Assembly (NCBI GenBank): GCA_036971615.1
Contig: JAYKKR010000001.1
Location: 2,046,001 to 2,110,000 of the forward strand
Direction of reading: 5' to 3'
DNA from: Amyloporia xantha
Lineage: Eukaryota; Basidiomycota; Agaricomycetes; Polyporales; Adustoporiaceae
Length of the DNA stretch: 64,000 nucleotides
Below, piece after piece: positions 46,259 through 57,281 of the stretch. The stretch's first letter is position 1. Every line of letters starts with the position of its first letter. The notes under the pieces are model-generated. The model was not told the origin of the DNA, did not search any database, and saw only the letters and a program-made list of their open reading frames with translations. The position numbers and the translations under genes are program-made.

Positions 46259-49070
46259 TCATGACTCCTCTGCATCGTCTTCCACAAACCCGCCTATTGG
46301 CTCATACGTCGCCTCCGTCGTGTCTCTCCGCCACACCGCCCTTACACCATAGAAGAATGCGCCGATCAGCATGGCGCCCACGACGCCCACCGCGACCGGC
46401 GCGCCATACTCGATGTACCACGGCGGGTAGTACGGCACCAACAGTCGGTCGATCTGCACCACCCCGCCCGTGCCCCCACCCATCGTCGACCGGCCCCACG
46501 AGAGCACGCGTGCCCAGTCTTGCTTCCCGTTACGACCACGCGCCCCGCGCACACCCACGACGGTACCTTCCTCACCGTCCAGCGTGCGGAACGTGATATC
46601 TCCGTATATTGACTCCGCCGTGTGTAGCGTGGTGTACGCCGCACTGTCGTCCATCGCCAGGGGACGGTTGTTGTTGAGCACGTCCTGCATGTCTGCTATG
46701 GGCGCGGGCGTGGACGCGGACGGCGGGATGAGATGCTGGCTAACGATTGCGCGTAGGTACTCCTTGGTCTGCGTATAGCGCAGTTAGGTTCACCTGCTTG
46801 AACGCGTCGTCCGTCGGGCATAGGAGCGTCCACCCCGACCCAGTCACGCCCATCTCTGACCACGGCGAACCCTCCGGCGGCGCCGTGCCATTGAGCACCC
46901 AATCCAGTCCCGCCTTCGTCATCATGGTCGCCATGGTCGTGCCCTTCGCCGCCCGAACGAGTTTGCCGACTGTGAGGTGCACACTCCGCGGAATCATGAT
47001 GTCTGAGACTTCATGGATGACTCCCGTCTGCGTGAGTAAATCCCGCGGCTGCAGCTGCGCCTGCATCCCTGCCCATCCACCACTCGCACTCATGATCACG
47101 CTCCCGTTCGCCCGCCGGTCCACATGCACGTCCGAGCCTTCCAGCGTTCCGAACGTCCGCTGGCTCCCGTTCACCAATGCACCGGCGTACTCGACGCCAA
47201 CAAGGGCGTGGTGCTGGATCACGCGCTCGAGGTCGGCCTTGGACGAAGCGGCGAGTAGATGTGCGGATACGAGCATCCCGAGACGCTTGAACGCGCTATT
47301 GGGCGGGATGAGGAGCGTGGTGCGTGGGGTGGTGCGCAGTGTGTCCGCAAGGTTCGTGGAGAAGACGGCGGCCAGGAAGGAGGAAAGCTCAAGGGATGGT
47401 AGTGCGGTCTGCAGCGCGTCCGCAGGAGGCGTGAGCGGCCGCGAGATGAAGTAGATCAGCGTGTTGTTGATCTCCACTGCGTAAAATTGAGATCAATACC
47501 ATTAGCGATCGACCGACGGAGATGAAATACGCGTGAATCCGGCCTACCAAAATCACCCATGGTGCCAGCACCTCCAAACCTGACCGAACGGTCCTTCTTT
47601 TTCTCCTCGCTTACCTCGACACCCATCACCTGCCTCCCACCGTCCAACCCGGGCTCCTCCAGCGCCGTCTCCAGCAACATCCCATCTCGCAGCTTCTCTG
47701 GGGCCCACTTACCCGGAATGAAGTGATACTTGAGTGTCCGCCGTAACTCCTCTGTACCCTTCTTTGGCATCTCACCCCCATCACCGAACAGGCTGATCAC
47801 GTCGTCCCGTGGCGCGAGGATGGTGTACTCTGTCTGCGTGTCGTTCACCAGTGTAGCAAGGTCAACCGAATGCAGAAGCTCGACGAAGGAGGTACAGTTC
47901 AGCGTGAGCAGGTACTTCTCGGGGGTTAGTCGTAGTGCATCTGGCGGGATTAGGAGAGACGAAACGGTGTGTACGACGCCGTTTGACGCGTATATATCGG
48001 ACTCGATGAGCTCTGCAGAAGACACAGTGACTTTGTCGTCTTCCGTTGCAATCTGCAGTTCAGATCCGTCAAGCGTGGTCACTGCACAACTGTGAGCCAG
48101 AGGCAGGAAAGGAAGGAAGACCACCTACAGTTCACAGAAGGCGCAAACGAGTCGCTGTATTTGACATGCTTCTGTGCGACGGCGTGCATACGAACGATGC
48201 GTCTTAGGTCGTCCGTAGCAAACTTGCTCTGAAGATACAGGCGTTCGTAATGTGGCAGCGCTTTCCATGCTGTGTCCACGGGGAGAAACACGGTGAGTGC
48301 AGAAGATGTGTTGAGTAAGTCCGAGATTTCAGGGGTAAGGACATCGGCGAGGTACGAGAGAGATGGGTGCTGCGTTACAACCGTTGCTGAGAATGGCTTA
48401 GCGGATGAGAAGAAAGGTGTAGATAAGGACTCACCGAGGTCCGGAGGCATGTCAAGTACGCCGTTGATCCCGAGGAGGACGCCATTGGCCTTTTCCACCA
48501 TGTCTTTCACGACCTGGACCCCCTGCTTACCAAATGCGTCTACGCCTATCCACACGCTATCGTCCCGGAACGAGGCGCGTAGGCGCTGAGGGTCTCCTCC
48601 AAGCGTACCGGCTGGTGTAGGCATCCATGGAGGACCGGGAGGAGGCTCGCGCGTGGGAGGCTCGGTGATGGTGCGCGGAAATAGAAGGGTCTGATGTTCC
48701 TGGGGGTTTGCTCCGTCGGGAGCGCGGGGAGGGTGTAGTTCAGGAGATGGTAGAACAACTGCTGGCGGAGTTCTTCCTGAATGTTGTCCTGTAGGTCATC
48801 GGTGAGTGCAGCGTTCCAGAGGGCATGCTTGGCGATGGCATCGTTGGTGGGCGCGAAGAGGGTGCTGCCATTGATGCGGTTGAGGGTGGGTATGAGCTTT
48901 GCACGCTGGAGGAGCTTGATGAGGGAGACATAGTCGGGGTCAGCGTAAAGGGCGTCAAGGAGGGTGCTCGACTGGGTATGAATAGGATGTGACTGCAGGG
49001 GCAACTGAGCCGGGGCTGCGAAGGGAAGGACGGCGAGGAGGGCGAGAGGGATGCACGTCCACAGCCGCAT
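46259..49070 (-). CDS. Type I membrane protein with about five fasciclin (FAS1) domains, two frame breaks
   Basis: Four exons (49070-48435, 48386-48129, 48081-47548, 47476-46259), about 881 residues. A signal peptide (MRLWTCIPLALLAVLPFAAP) is followed by five FAS1-like modules; typical H-box/core pieces are GSTLFAPTNDAIAKH, ALTVFLPVDTAWKAL, TEYTILAPRDDVISLF, TTLLIPPNSAFKRLG and WTLLCPTDDAFKQVN. A C-terminal span (VAVGVVGAMLIGAFFYG) leaves a short cytosolic tail. Fission yeast Fsc1 has this layout and acts in autophagosome-vacuole fusion, so orthology is plausible. One base is missing at the run 48702-48706 (plus-strand G5) and one is extra near 46766; the two cancel, and the exon sum is a multiple of three. 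The first intron (48 nt) is in frame and could be retained. Confidence 0.85.
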
Positions 49071-49741
49071 CGTAGAACAGGCTCCTGGAGAAATGGGAGC
49101 GTATAGTCAAGGAGAGAAAGGCCAGGATGTCGAAAGGAGGATAGAGGCAGCTGCTGCACCCGCAGTCCAGTTCGCTCACTCGGCCAGTCGCACAAAATAT
49201 GACGTCCCGAAACCACGTGCCATCGTCGTCCCCTCAGCAAGCGCCCATTTACGACCTCTCCGAACAGAGCACGCTGCAAGCAGCCATGGCCCCATAGCGG
49301 TCTGTCTACTTTCTCCGTCTATCAGCCCACATCCATAGAGCCGCTCTGTCTATACACCTACGCCGACCATAGAAATATTAATGCTCGAGCTTCTTCAGGC
49401 CTACACAGGCTGCCCGACTACTGGCCTCCAATTTCTCGTTCTTCCTAAAGAGACCTTGCTCGTAAGCTTTCTCAGATACTACTTCACATCAGCGTTCTCA
49501 ACGCCTCGCGTTAAATTTTCAGCTATACCCGTCCGCAGATTGCATAGTCGTGCTCAATGCCCGCACTCTCACCTTCCTCCGTGCACTCGCCTTCTGGGAG
49601 GCATTCCCCGGCACAAGACATTCCCAGCTTCCAGTCCGATGCCTCACCGTAGATCCAGGCATGAAGCTCGTGCGCATGCCAATTTATCATTACCCCCTAC
49701 AATTTACTTACTTCAGGATGCGCCGCTAGGTCGTTGCCTCC
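49071..49741. other. Divergent promoter region of the fasciclin and RAV1 genes
   Basis: About 670 bp between two start codons. A frame of 139 codons at 49381-49800 overlaps the RAV1 start out of frame and has no family resemblance. No repeats or RNA genes seen. Confidence 0.5.
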
Positions 49742-52700
49742 ATGGGTACTCGTGTCGCTACCTGGGTCCTGTCTACGTTTGGCACGAATCAGCTCTATGA
49801 CGCGTGGCGGCTGCACTCGACGCTCATTCTGCCCCAAGATCAGGAGGTAACGGCCCTGGACTGTAAATCTGGTAAATTCTTTCTTTACCTCTGGACAAAT
49901 GCATAGACACTCACACTCCACAGGTCTCCTCGCCGTCGGAACGCGCTCCAGCCTCTCAGTCTACACGCTGATTCTCGAGAATGACCTTCCCACTTGGTCG
50001 CGCAAATGGACGCGCCCGTAGGCTTCTAACATTTGCACTTACCTGTGTTAATGCTCACGAATGTCATAGTGCAAAATTTCCCGTACGCGTGCGCTTCTCC
50101 CCCTCGCTCATGTACATCGCCATTATCTCATCGGTAAGTCCCCTTTCATACCATCTTATGCCCACGATACTAACTATTGGTTCTTCGCTCCCCCTCCAGG
50201 AAGCGAACACCGTCCACCTTCATTCCACCACCTCTGGTCGGCCTACACAGTCCATCCCGCATCCCCGGCCTCTCACTGATCTCACGTGGCGCCTGCCTTC
50301 GCAGCCTCCTTCAAACCCTTCCCCACATCCGCATCGCCTCAGTCAAAGCCAGAACCACACCACCACCCACTCATACAACGACGACCCGATCCTGTACACG
50401 ACGACGGCAGATGGAACATTAAGAATCTTCATGCCGGTGCTGGATGCGCCGCATCGGGTGCAGTTACACGCGGCGTTGGATGCTGCTTCGGCGGTGCCGG
50501 TTTCGTATGGAGCGTTTGGAGCGGTAGGGGACGGAGGCGGCAAAGGAAAGGGAAAAGAAGTAGGACGAAGTGCACGGTCATCCAGTGTGTTTGCGTTGGA
50601 TCGGAACGCGATGCTGGGAGTGTTGAGGGTCGTGGGGATCGCGAAACAGAACGTGGAGGAGGACGCGCGCAGTAGGAGGGTCAGAGAGATCGCGGAGGAG
50701 GGGTGGGATTTATTCCTCCGCGTGCTCGCGGACGGCTCGCTTGTCGTCCAGGCTGTTGCCGTGCGTGTAATTTTCTCTACGGCTCACTTGGCTTTCCTAG
50801 CCTTATGTATGCGTTAATAATCGACGTGCACAGAATATCGACTGCCGCCCGCCGACCCTTCTGAAGCACTTCACCCTCCTCCAATCTGCTCCCGGACTCC
50901 TGCCCTGCCCACCCCCGCCCACTTATACGTCATCCCCTCCATTCTTCCAACCTCCGTGCCTTCGCAAGCTGCCAGCTCCGGCGCCCTCACCCTTGTTACT
51001 TCTCCACCGCTTTCGTCCTACTCCCTTGCACCGCTCCCATTCTTTGATGCGCGGGCGGACGGGCTCACCCTCCTAGCGCGTGGGGCTGACCACAGCTCTA
51101 ATACTGCTGGGGACCTGGGCTTCGATGACAGCGAACGTGTGCAGGGAGAAGACGCAAGGAGGAGGGAGCTGGTACGGTACGTGAGGACTCCGGAGGGGGA
51201 GGGCGTCGCAGCAGTGTATGGGGATGGTAGTGGGGAGACGTGGCGAGTGGAGTGGGGGGCAGACGGACAAAGCATGAAGCTGGTAAAGAGGGGAAGATGG
51301 GGTCCCGCGCAGATTGGGGAGGATGAGCAAGATGTAAATGGCGCAAATAAGAATCAGGACGGGAAAGTTGACCGTGTCGTCGTCCTCGATGGAGGTACGT
51401 CCTGTGCCTTCTTTGTGATTTGACTGTGGGATATGAGTGCGAATTGTCGTGGTGCTGATCATTCCACTATAGGGCGAACCTTTGTGACGTACTCGACCGC
51501 CGTAGGGCGCCTGACGTTGCACACGACGCCCCCCGCTACGCTTCCGGTCCCGCCACTAGTCTCGCTCTTCTCTCTCGCGTCCTCTTTCTCTATGTCCTCC
51601 CTATCCTTCACATCACCTTCTCCCCCACCCACGACCCTAGTCGGAATCACTGTTACCCACACTATCCTTCTTGTAACCGCCACTCAAGGTCCCATTCCGA
51701 TGCTCTCAATGCGGTCCGAAAGCTCCCTCCCGCTCCCCAGTCCGCCGAAGATGATCCTCCCTGTCGATCCGATGGCCTGGAGCACACCAGTACCGGGCCC
51801 GTCGAAGGCTACGTTAGGCGCGGACGCGCATGACGTTCTGCTGAGCGTGTCAGAAGAGGGTGAGCTGGCATTTTGGGTGCCTGAAGATGACCCAGAAAAA
51901 TTGCGATATACAAGGAACGGACGCCAGGAAAGCGAGGACAAGGTCGGAGGGTGGAGGTGCACAGGCAGGGTGCGGACAGGGAGGCGAGGGTTGAGCAGGG
52001 CGGCGTGTAGTTCGGCAAAGAAGTCTGTGCTTGGTACGTCTACATTGGAAGTAATACAGATCAGAACAAGTGCTGATGTACGGTGCACGGCAGTCGTCCC
52101 TGGACCAGACGGCGAGGAATTGACAATCTGGGATTCAAAGGTGTCTGAGTTCTCATCTGGACTGGAATATCGGGAGATGCTGAGGTACGTAGGTTTCAGA
52201 TTTTTATGTTCAGCGTCCACATAATTAGCGGTGTCCAGTGCCTCTGACCCAATTAACGATCTCGATTGGACCTCAACGCCGGATGCCCAGTCCATCCTCG
52301 CTGTCGGCTTCTCGCATCGCGTTGAGCTCCTGTGCCAGCAGAGGATGACCTATTTCGATGAGACTCCTGGATGGGGACGCTGCTGGACCATTGACGTGGG
52401 CAGGTGTGTGTTTTCCTCCTCCACGCGGCATGCGGAAACGTATATACCGGATTTATCATTATGTGGTCGGTGAGCTGAAGTGTATGTTGTGCAGCATGTT
52501 TCCACATCCTATAAACGACTCTATCTGGCTTGCTCAGGGGTCACTCCTTGTCGGAGCTGGCCATTTGATGTGCCTCTATGGCCAGCCATTAGCTGGACAT
52601 AGTCAGATGCAATCGCAGGAGTCTCTCTTCGAACACGTCGCGCAGCATAATGGCCCGCTGGATGACTATCATCCACAGTTAATCTTGCAATGTTTGCTCT

Positions 52701-54833
52701 GGGGTATGGGTTGCTGACCTTATGCTGTGTGAGGATCCTGATGACAAGTTTTATATCAATAGAGAAAGTGGAGCTTGTGAAGAAGATTATCCTAAATTTA
52801 GCAAGGCGTATGGACAACTTTAGCGGCCCACGCGAATGGCAGAATCTTCCCGTGGAGGACTTTTTTCAAAAGGATGAACTCTCTAGAGCCGTACGTTTGT
52901 ATTGGAAGACTATCGCAGTGGTTAAGTCGACGCTCCTATGTAGGCTCATGCGTCGCGTAGACCGCAGTATTCTCTCTTATTCAGAGTGCCAGAGGCGAAG
53001 GACGAGTGCGGCTTTCCTCTCGCTTCCCTAGAAGGTCCGGCGTACTAACGTACAACTCAGGTCTGATGACGACCAGTTCTCCCGCTCGCTGGTCGAGCGT
53101 CTTATGGAGCGGCTCGAGGAGAAGCCTCTGCCGCATTTGACTCCCAACGAACATACTTACTTACTGGTGCTCATCCAGACGACTCTAGAGGTACACACTA
53201 CACACTATCCTCGACTTATCGATATTCTTTCTCACGTTATTCAGATCGAGGAACAACGACGCGCTCTCGACGCAAATGGGCTGCGTTACTTGATCTCTAT
53301 GCGTGCATTTTATATCACTCACCAACGTCTTTCTACCCCGAGTACGCCTTCATCAAGCCGAAGCGGTGCAGCATCGAGGACAGTCAAGCCTCGGCAGCGC
53401 CTGAGATATCGTGACATTGTCTGGGCCTTTCATAGCGAGAGTCAGGAGCTTTTACTGTCTACATCTATCGCGGCATGTGGCGGAAAGATGATATGGCACG
53501 ACGCTCGTGCTCTCGGCGTTTTCCTCTGGTTGCACTCAGTCGAATCAATGGTGTGTGCCTACATTTGTACGTACTATACCTTATTGACGATTCTTCACGT
53601 AGAAAGGCCATATGGAGGTGATCGCTCGCAACCAGTACATGATGGGAGACAATCGCGACCCGACTGCATGCAGTTTGTTTTACTTTGCTCTAGGCAAGGT
53701 GAAACTTGTCCACGGCCTATGGCGGCAGGCCGCTTGGCACAAGGAGCATGCACAGATGCTGAAGTTCCTCAATAATGACTTCACGCAACCTCGATGGCGA
53801 ACAGCTGCCCTGAAGAACGCGTTTGCGCTTCTAAGTAAACGGCGCTTTGGTGAGTGCATACATTTGTGTGAAAATGATTCTGCGGTTCATCGAGGCTCGC
53901 AGAATATGCCGCTGCATTCTTTCTCCTCGGGGGTAGTCTCAAAGACGCGGTGAATGTTTGCATCAAAAATCTGTCGGACTTTCAGCTGGCTATCGCGCTT
54001 GCTCGTGTAGTTGAGCAGAACGATGATGGCCCGATTCTTCGAGGTATTCTGAACAATACGGTCCTCCCTCTGGCATTCAAAGAAGGCAACAGATGGCTTG
54101 CGAGCTGGGCGTTTTGGCTTCTCCATCGACGTGATCTTGCTGTCCGGATACTAGTGGTAAGACTTGTATATATCCCGGTGGTTTTGCCTATTGATTGAGA
54201 ACTTGTAGACACCTTTGCAAGATTTAGTTATTGGCCTTGACGTGCAGATCTCCGAAATCGGCGATCCTCACTACGATGATCCCAGCTTAGCGCTCTTGTT
54301 TTCGCAGCTGAAATCCCACAGTTTGCAGACTGCCAAGGGGACGAGCGAGATCTCCGGACGTACAGAGTTCAACTTTGTCCTCCAAATCGCCCGTGTCTTT
54401 TGCAGGATGGGTTCGTGCCGTGACTTACCACCGTGTCAGTATACTTGCTAACTGACCATCCTGTCTAGGCTGTCATGCACTGGCGTTGGACTTGGTTCGC
54501 ACCTGGTCATTCCAGCGTCCGACCACAATTGTCCCAGACGCAAGACCGCCTGCTCGACCGCCCAGTCCAGTGTCGACACGCTTCGCTCTGGAGCCTGCCC
54601 TACGTCGCAGGTCTTCTATATTTATTGATATGGACCCAACAACTGCCCCTCCCACCAGGATTGCTTCGCCTGTGCCTCAAGCTCCAGATGGCATTCGGTC
54701 TAGCAATTCCACAGAGACACTCAAGGAACAAGAGGGAGATTTGGTGGCACGAAAGGCAGGGCTCGGAAGTTTGATGAAGTCTGCGAAGCAGGATGTCAAC
54801 GTACCAGAGTTCGATATGAGTGCCTTTTTCTGA
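49742..54833 (+). CDS. RAV1: RAVE complex subunit 1 (V-ATPase assembly), one frame break
   Basis: Sixteen exons (49742-49871, 49924-50017, 50070-50133, 50200-50760, 50834-51394, 51473-52184, 52239-52403, 52495-52703, 52763-52890, 52944-53005, 53061-53190, 53245-53550, 53603-53849, 53903-54156, 54209-54410, 54469-54833), about 1396 residues. RAVE, with Skp1 and Rav2, reassembles V1 onto Vo of the vacuolar proton pump. The N-terminal half is WD40-like (GLLAVGTRSSLSVYTL, SILAVGFSHRVELLCQQRMT). The Rav1 C-terminal region is clear: HNGPLDDYHPQLILQCLLWG, VIARNQYMMGDNRDPTACS, FYFALGKVKLVHGLWRQAAW and LKNAFALLSKRRF. The intron at 53006-53060 carries a perfect TACTAAC branch site. One base is missing in exon 5 within the C-rich stretch 50903-50920. 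It is convergent with the Rab GDI gene. Confidence 0.9.
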
Positions 54834-54987
54834 CAGTCCGTGACGACGATGCGTGGAAGCTCGAGAATAGAGTCGGCATTGGTCATCAAGTGCATGCAAT
54901 TCTTCAACTAAATCTGACGTGATTGTACACAGAGGGAGTCCAGAAACCGACAATGAAAAAGGGAAAAGTAATGCGAACTGGGCAGTT

Positions 54988-56676
54988 CTACGGCTCGGCC
55001 TCGACTTCACGCTTCTTGAGCACAAGGTCCTTGCCAATGACCCGCTTCCACACATTGTGGACCTCGTCGACGACGGTTTCAAAGTGGGATGTTGCGTCGT
55101 ATGAGCGCGTGATGAAGATCTGGTCAGACTCGCCAGACGATGTGGGAGTGTAGAGTGATGTAACCGAGATGAACCTGAAGTATACAAACAGTCAGCGTGC
55201 GCATTATGCAAAATGTAAGGGACTACTCGCTTGTCATAGATCGGGCCGAGTAGCTGAAGACCGGGCGCAATCTCTTGCTCTGGTCTGTCTGTCTCAACGA
55301 TTGTGCTGACAATAGCGAGGTACACATCCTTCGCACAGACGTTGTGTGTCGATGAGACCATTGCAATGTAGATATCTATGCCAATGAACATCAGGAACCA
55401 CTCTGACGAAGTGAAGCAGACTTGAGTAAATTACCGTTTCGCCTGCCAACCTGGTTCTGCGGAATGATAATCTGCGCACTATCCGAGTCATCGGTGCCGG
55501 GAATCGGGTGCTTGAGGAAGCAGATCGCCCGGATGACTTTTCCCTCCTCGATGACGCGTACCTTCCCGCCTTCTGCGGACTTGCCCGCGCCAAAGTAGCT
55601 TGGGTCACCGATGACTTGCTTGGCCTTCACCGTCTCGCCACCGCTCCGGACACCGACGAACTTGCCATCAGCGTCGGTCACGATCTCGTCAATTTGCTTG
55701 TCGAGCATGTAGGTACCGCCATAGATGGCACTCAGACGTGCAAACGACTGTGGCAGCTCACCGAGACCATAGAGTGGGTAGATGTACGGTGACTTTCCGT
55801 AGCGAGCCATGGACGACGTATAAAGAACGATCCGCTCATAGGTTGGCCGAGCGGGTTTCGTCTTATAGCTAGTGCAAGAGTGTCAACAGGCATTCAGGAC
55901 GCAGCGAAGGTTTAGCTCTCACTCATCGTCCAAATAAAGCGCCATAGCATGGCCGATGAAATCTTGGGTACCAGGTTCCAAACCGAACTTCTCGTATACA
56001 GTCTTCATGGTATCCTTGTCCAGATCAATACCTGCAGGTGAAACGGTGAGTCCAAACATGAGAAGCCGAGACAAGATTTGAATGACCGACCCTGGTGAGT
56101 AGCAGGGTCTTCGTCCTTCCAGCCCTGTAGGAACTCGAAGAACTTCTTTGCCCTTCGCTTCTCAAAGAGACCCATCAAAGGGCTCTTGACTGCCTCCATC
56201 TCTGTGCTTGGGACCTTGGAGATCTTTCCGTCCCGGTAAACGAAACTGCCCGCAATCTGCTTGAACTCCAGGTAACGGGTAACATCGGTATGTACGAGGA
56301 TCCGCGTAAGCTCTCCTGACGCAATGATGAACTTGGGAATGAGATCGACTGCGTAGTCGCGATCACGTCCAAGCTCAGTGGGAGGGTTCTGATCCGGTCT
56401 GAACTTGCGGTAGAGCTGGAACAGCGTGCAAGTAGTCAGCAACAAGTCTCTTATGGCGAGATCATTCACGAACCTGTGTCAGATTCAGACTGGCACTGTC
56501 TCCACCATAGTAATCGTTCCTGTCCATATGCAGGACCTTCTTGCCCTCGACGGACAAGAGACCGGAGAGGATACATTCGGTCAGACCGGTACCGAGAACG
56601 ATGACCTGCAAGGATCCATGTTATTATACGAACATTGGGAACGGAAGACAATCAGTACATCATACTCTTCATCCAT
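54988..56676 (-). CDS. GDI1: Rab GDP-dissociation inhibitor
   Basis: Seven exons (56676-56659, 56605-56474, 56415-56091, 56031-55923, 55868-55435, 55375-55231, 55174-54988) sum to 1350 nt, 449 residues, the usual GDI length. GDI extracts GDP-bound prenylated Rabs from membranes and recycles them. Signatures are [37 protein letters not shown], the mobile effector loop region [19 protein letters not shown] and [18 protein letters not shown]. The intron 55175-55230 starts with GC (AA|GCGAGT), and no nearby GT keeps the frame. The C-terminus ends [11 protein letters not shown]. Confidence 0.96.
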
Positions 56677-57281
56677 GGCGTTGATCAGAGGCAGACTCGA
56701 GGGAGAGTAATGGGCGAAGCTGGTGGAGAGGGTGAACCTGCGCGCCCATGGCTCATATATGCTCTATCGATTTACCACGTGCTTGCCTCACGACTCAAAG
56801 TAAACTAGCTAGAATCACGGCTCCATTAGACTGCAGTGCACTGAAATCTACCATATTGCTCAAATGTGTGAATCTATATACGCAGGAGGCGGCGATTTGT
56901 GATGATGTCGGTCTATGAAGATGCTACTAGCAGCGTACAAAACTGAGGCACAAGTGAATGCCAATGTATATGTCCTAGGATTTAGAACTTGACTGCAGAT
57001 CAGGGTCCCACATCAGATTCATGACACCCACCATTGCACGTTGACGATCTCTATAGTACGGAGTCTACTGCCAAGATATCTCGTTAGAGAAGTCCTGGGC
57101 CCATCCTGAAGCAGACAGCTTCCCGCTGTCAGCGTTCGAGTGCGGAGTACAGTACTTGCTAAGATCAAAGCATCGCAAGAACACCCTCAGTCCAAATCGA
57201 GTACAAGAAAGATCTCAAAGCTGCACGAGGAAAACATAAAGCAGACATGCTCACTCTGGCAAGCAAATTTCAGACTGGAAC
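56677..57281. other. Intergenic region between the Rab GDI and SANT-like genes
   Basis: About 600 bp holding the GDI promoter and the 3' flank of the SANT-like gene. Only short frames; nothing recognised. Confidence 0.5.

Noticed and set aside
53036..53060. A 19- to 26-nt intron in RAV1 after LASLEG
   Set aside because: Too short; a 55-nt intron from 53006 with a TACTAAC branch site and the right phase is far better.
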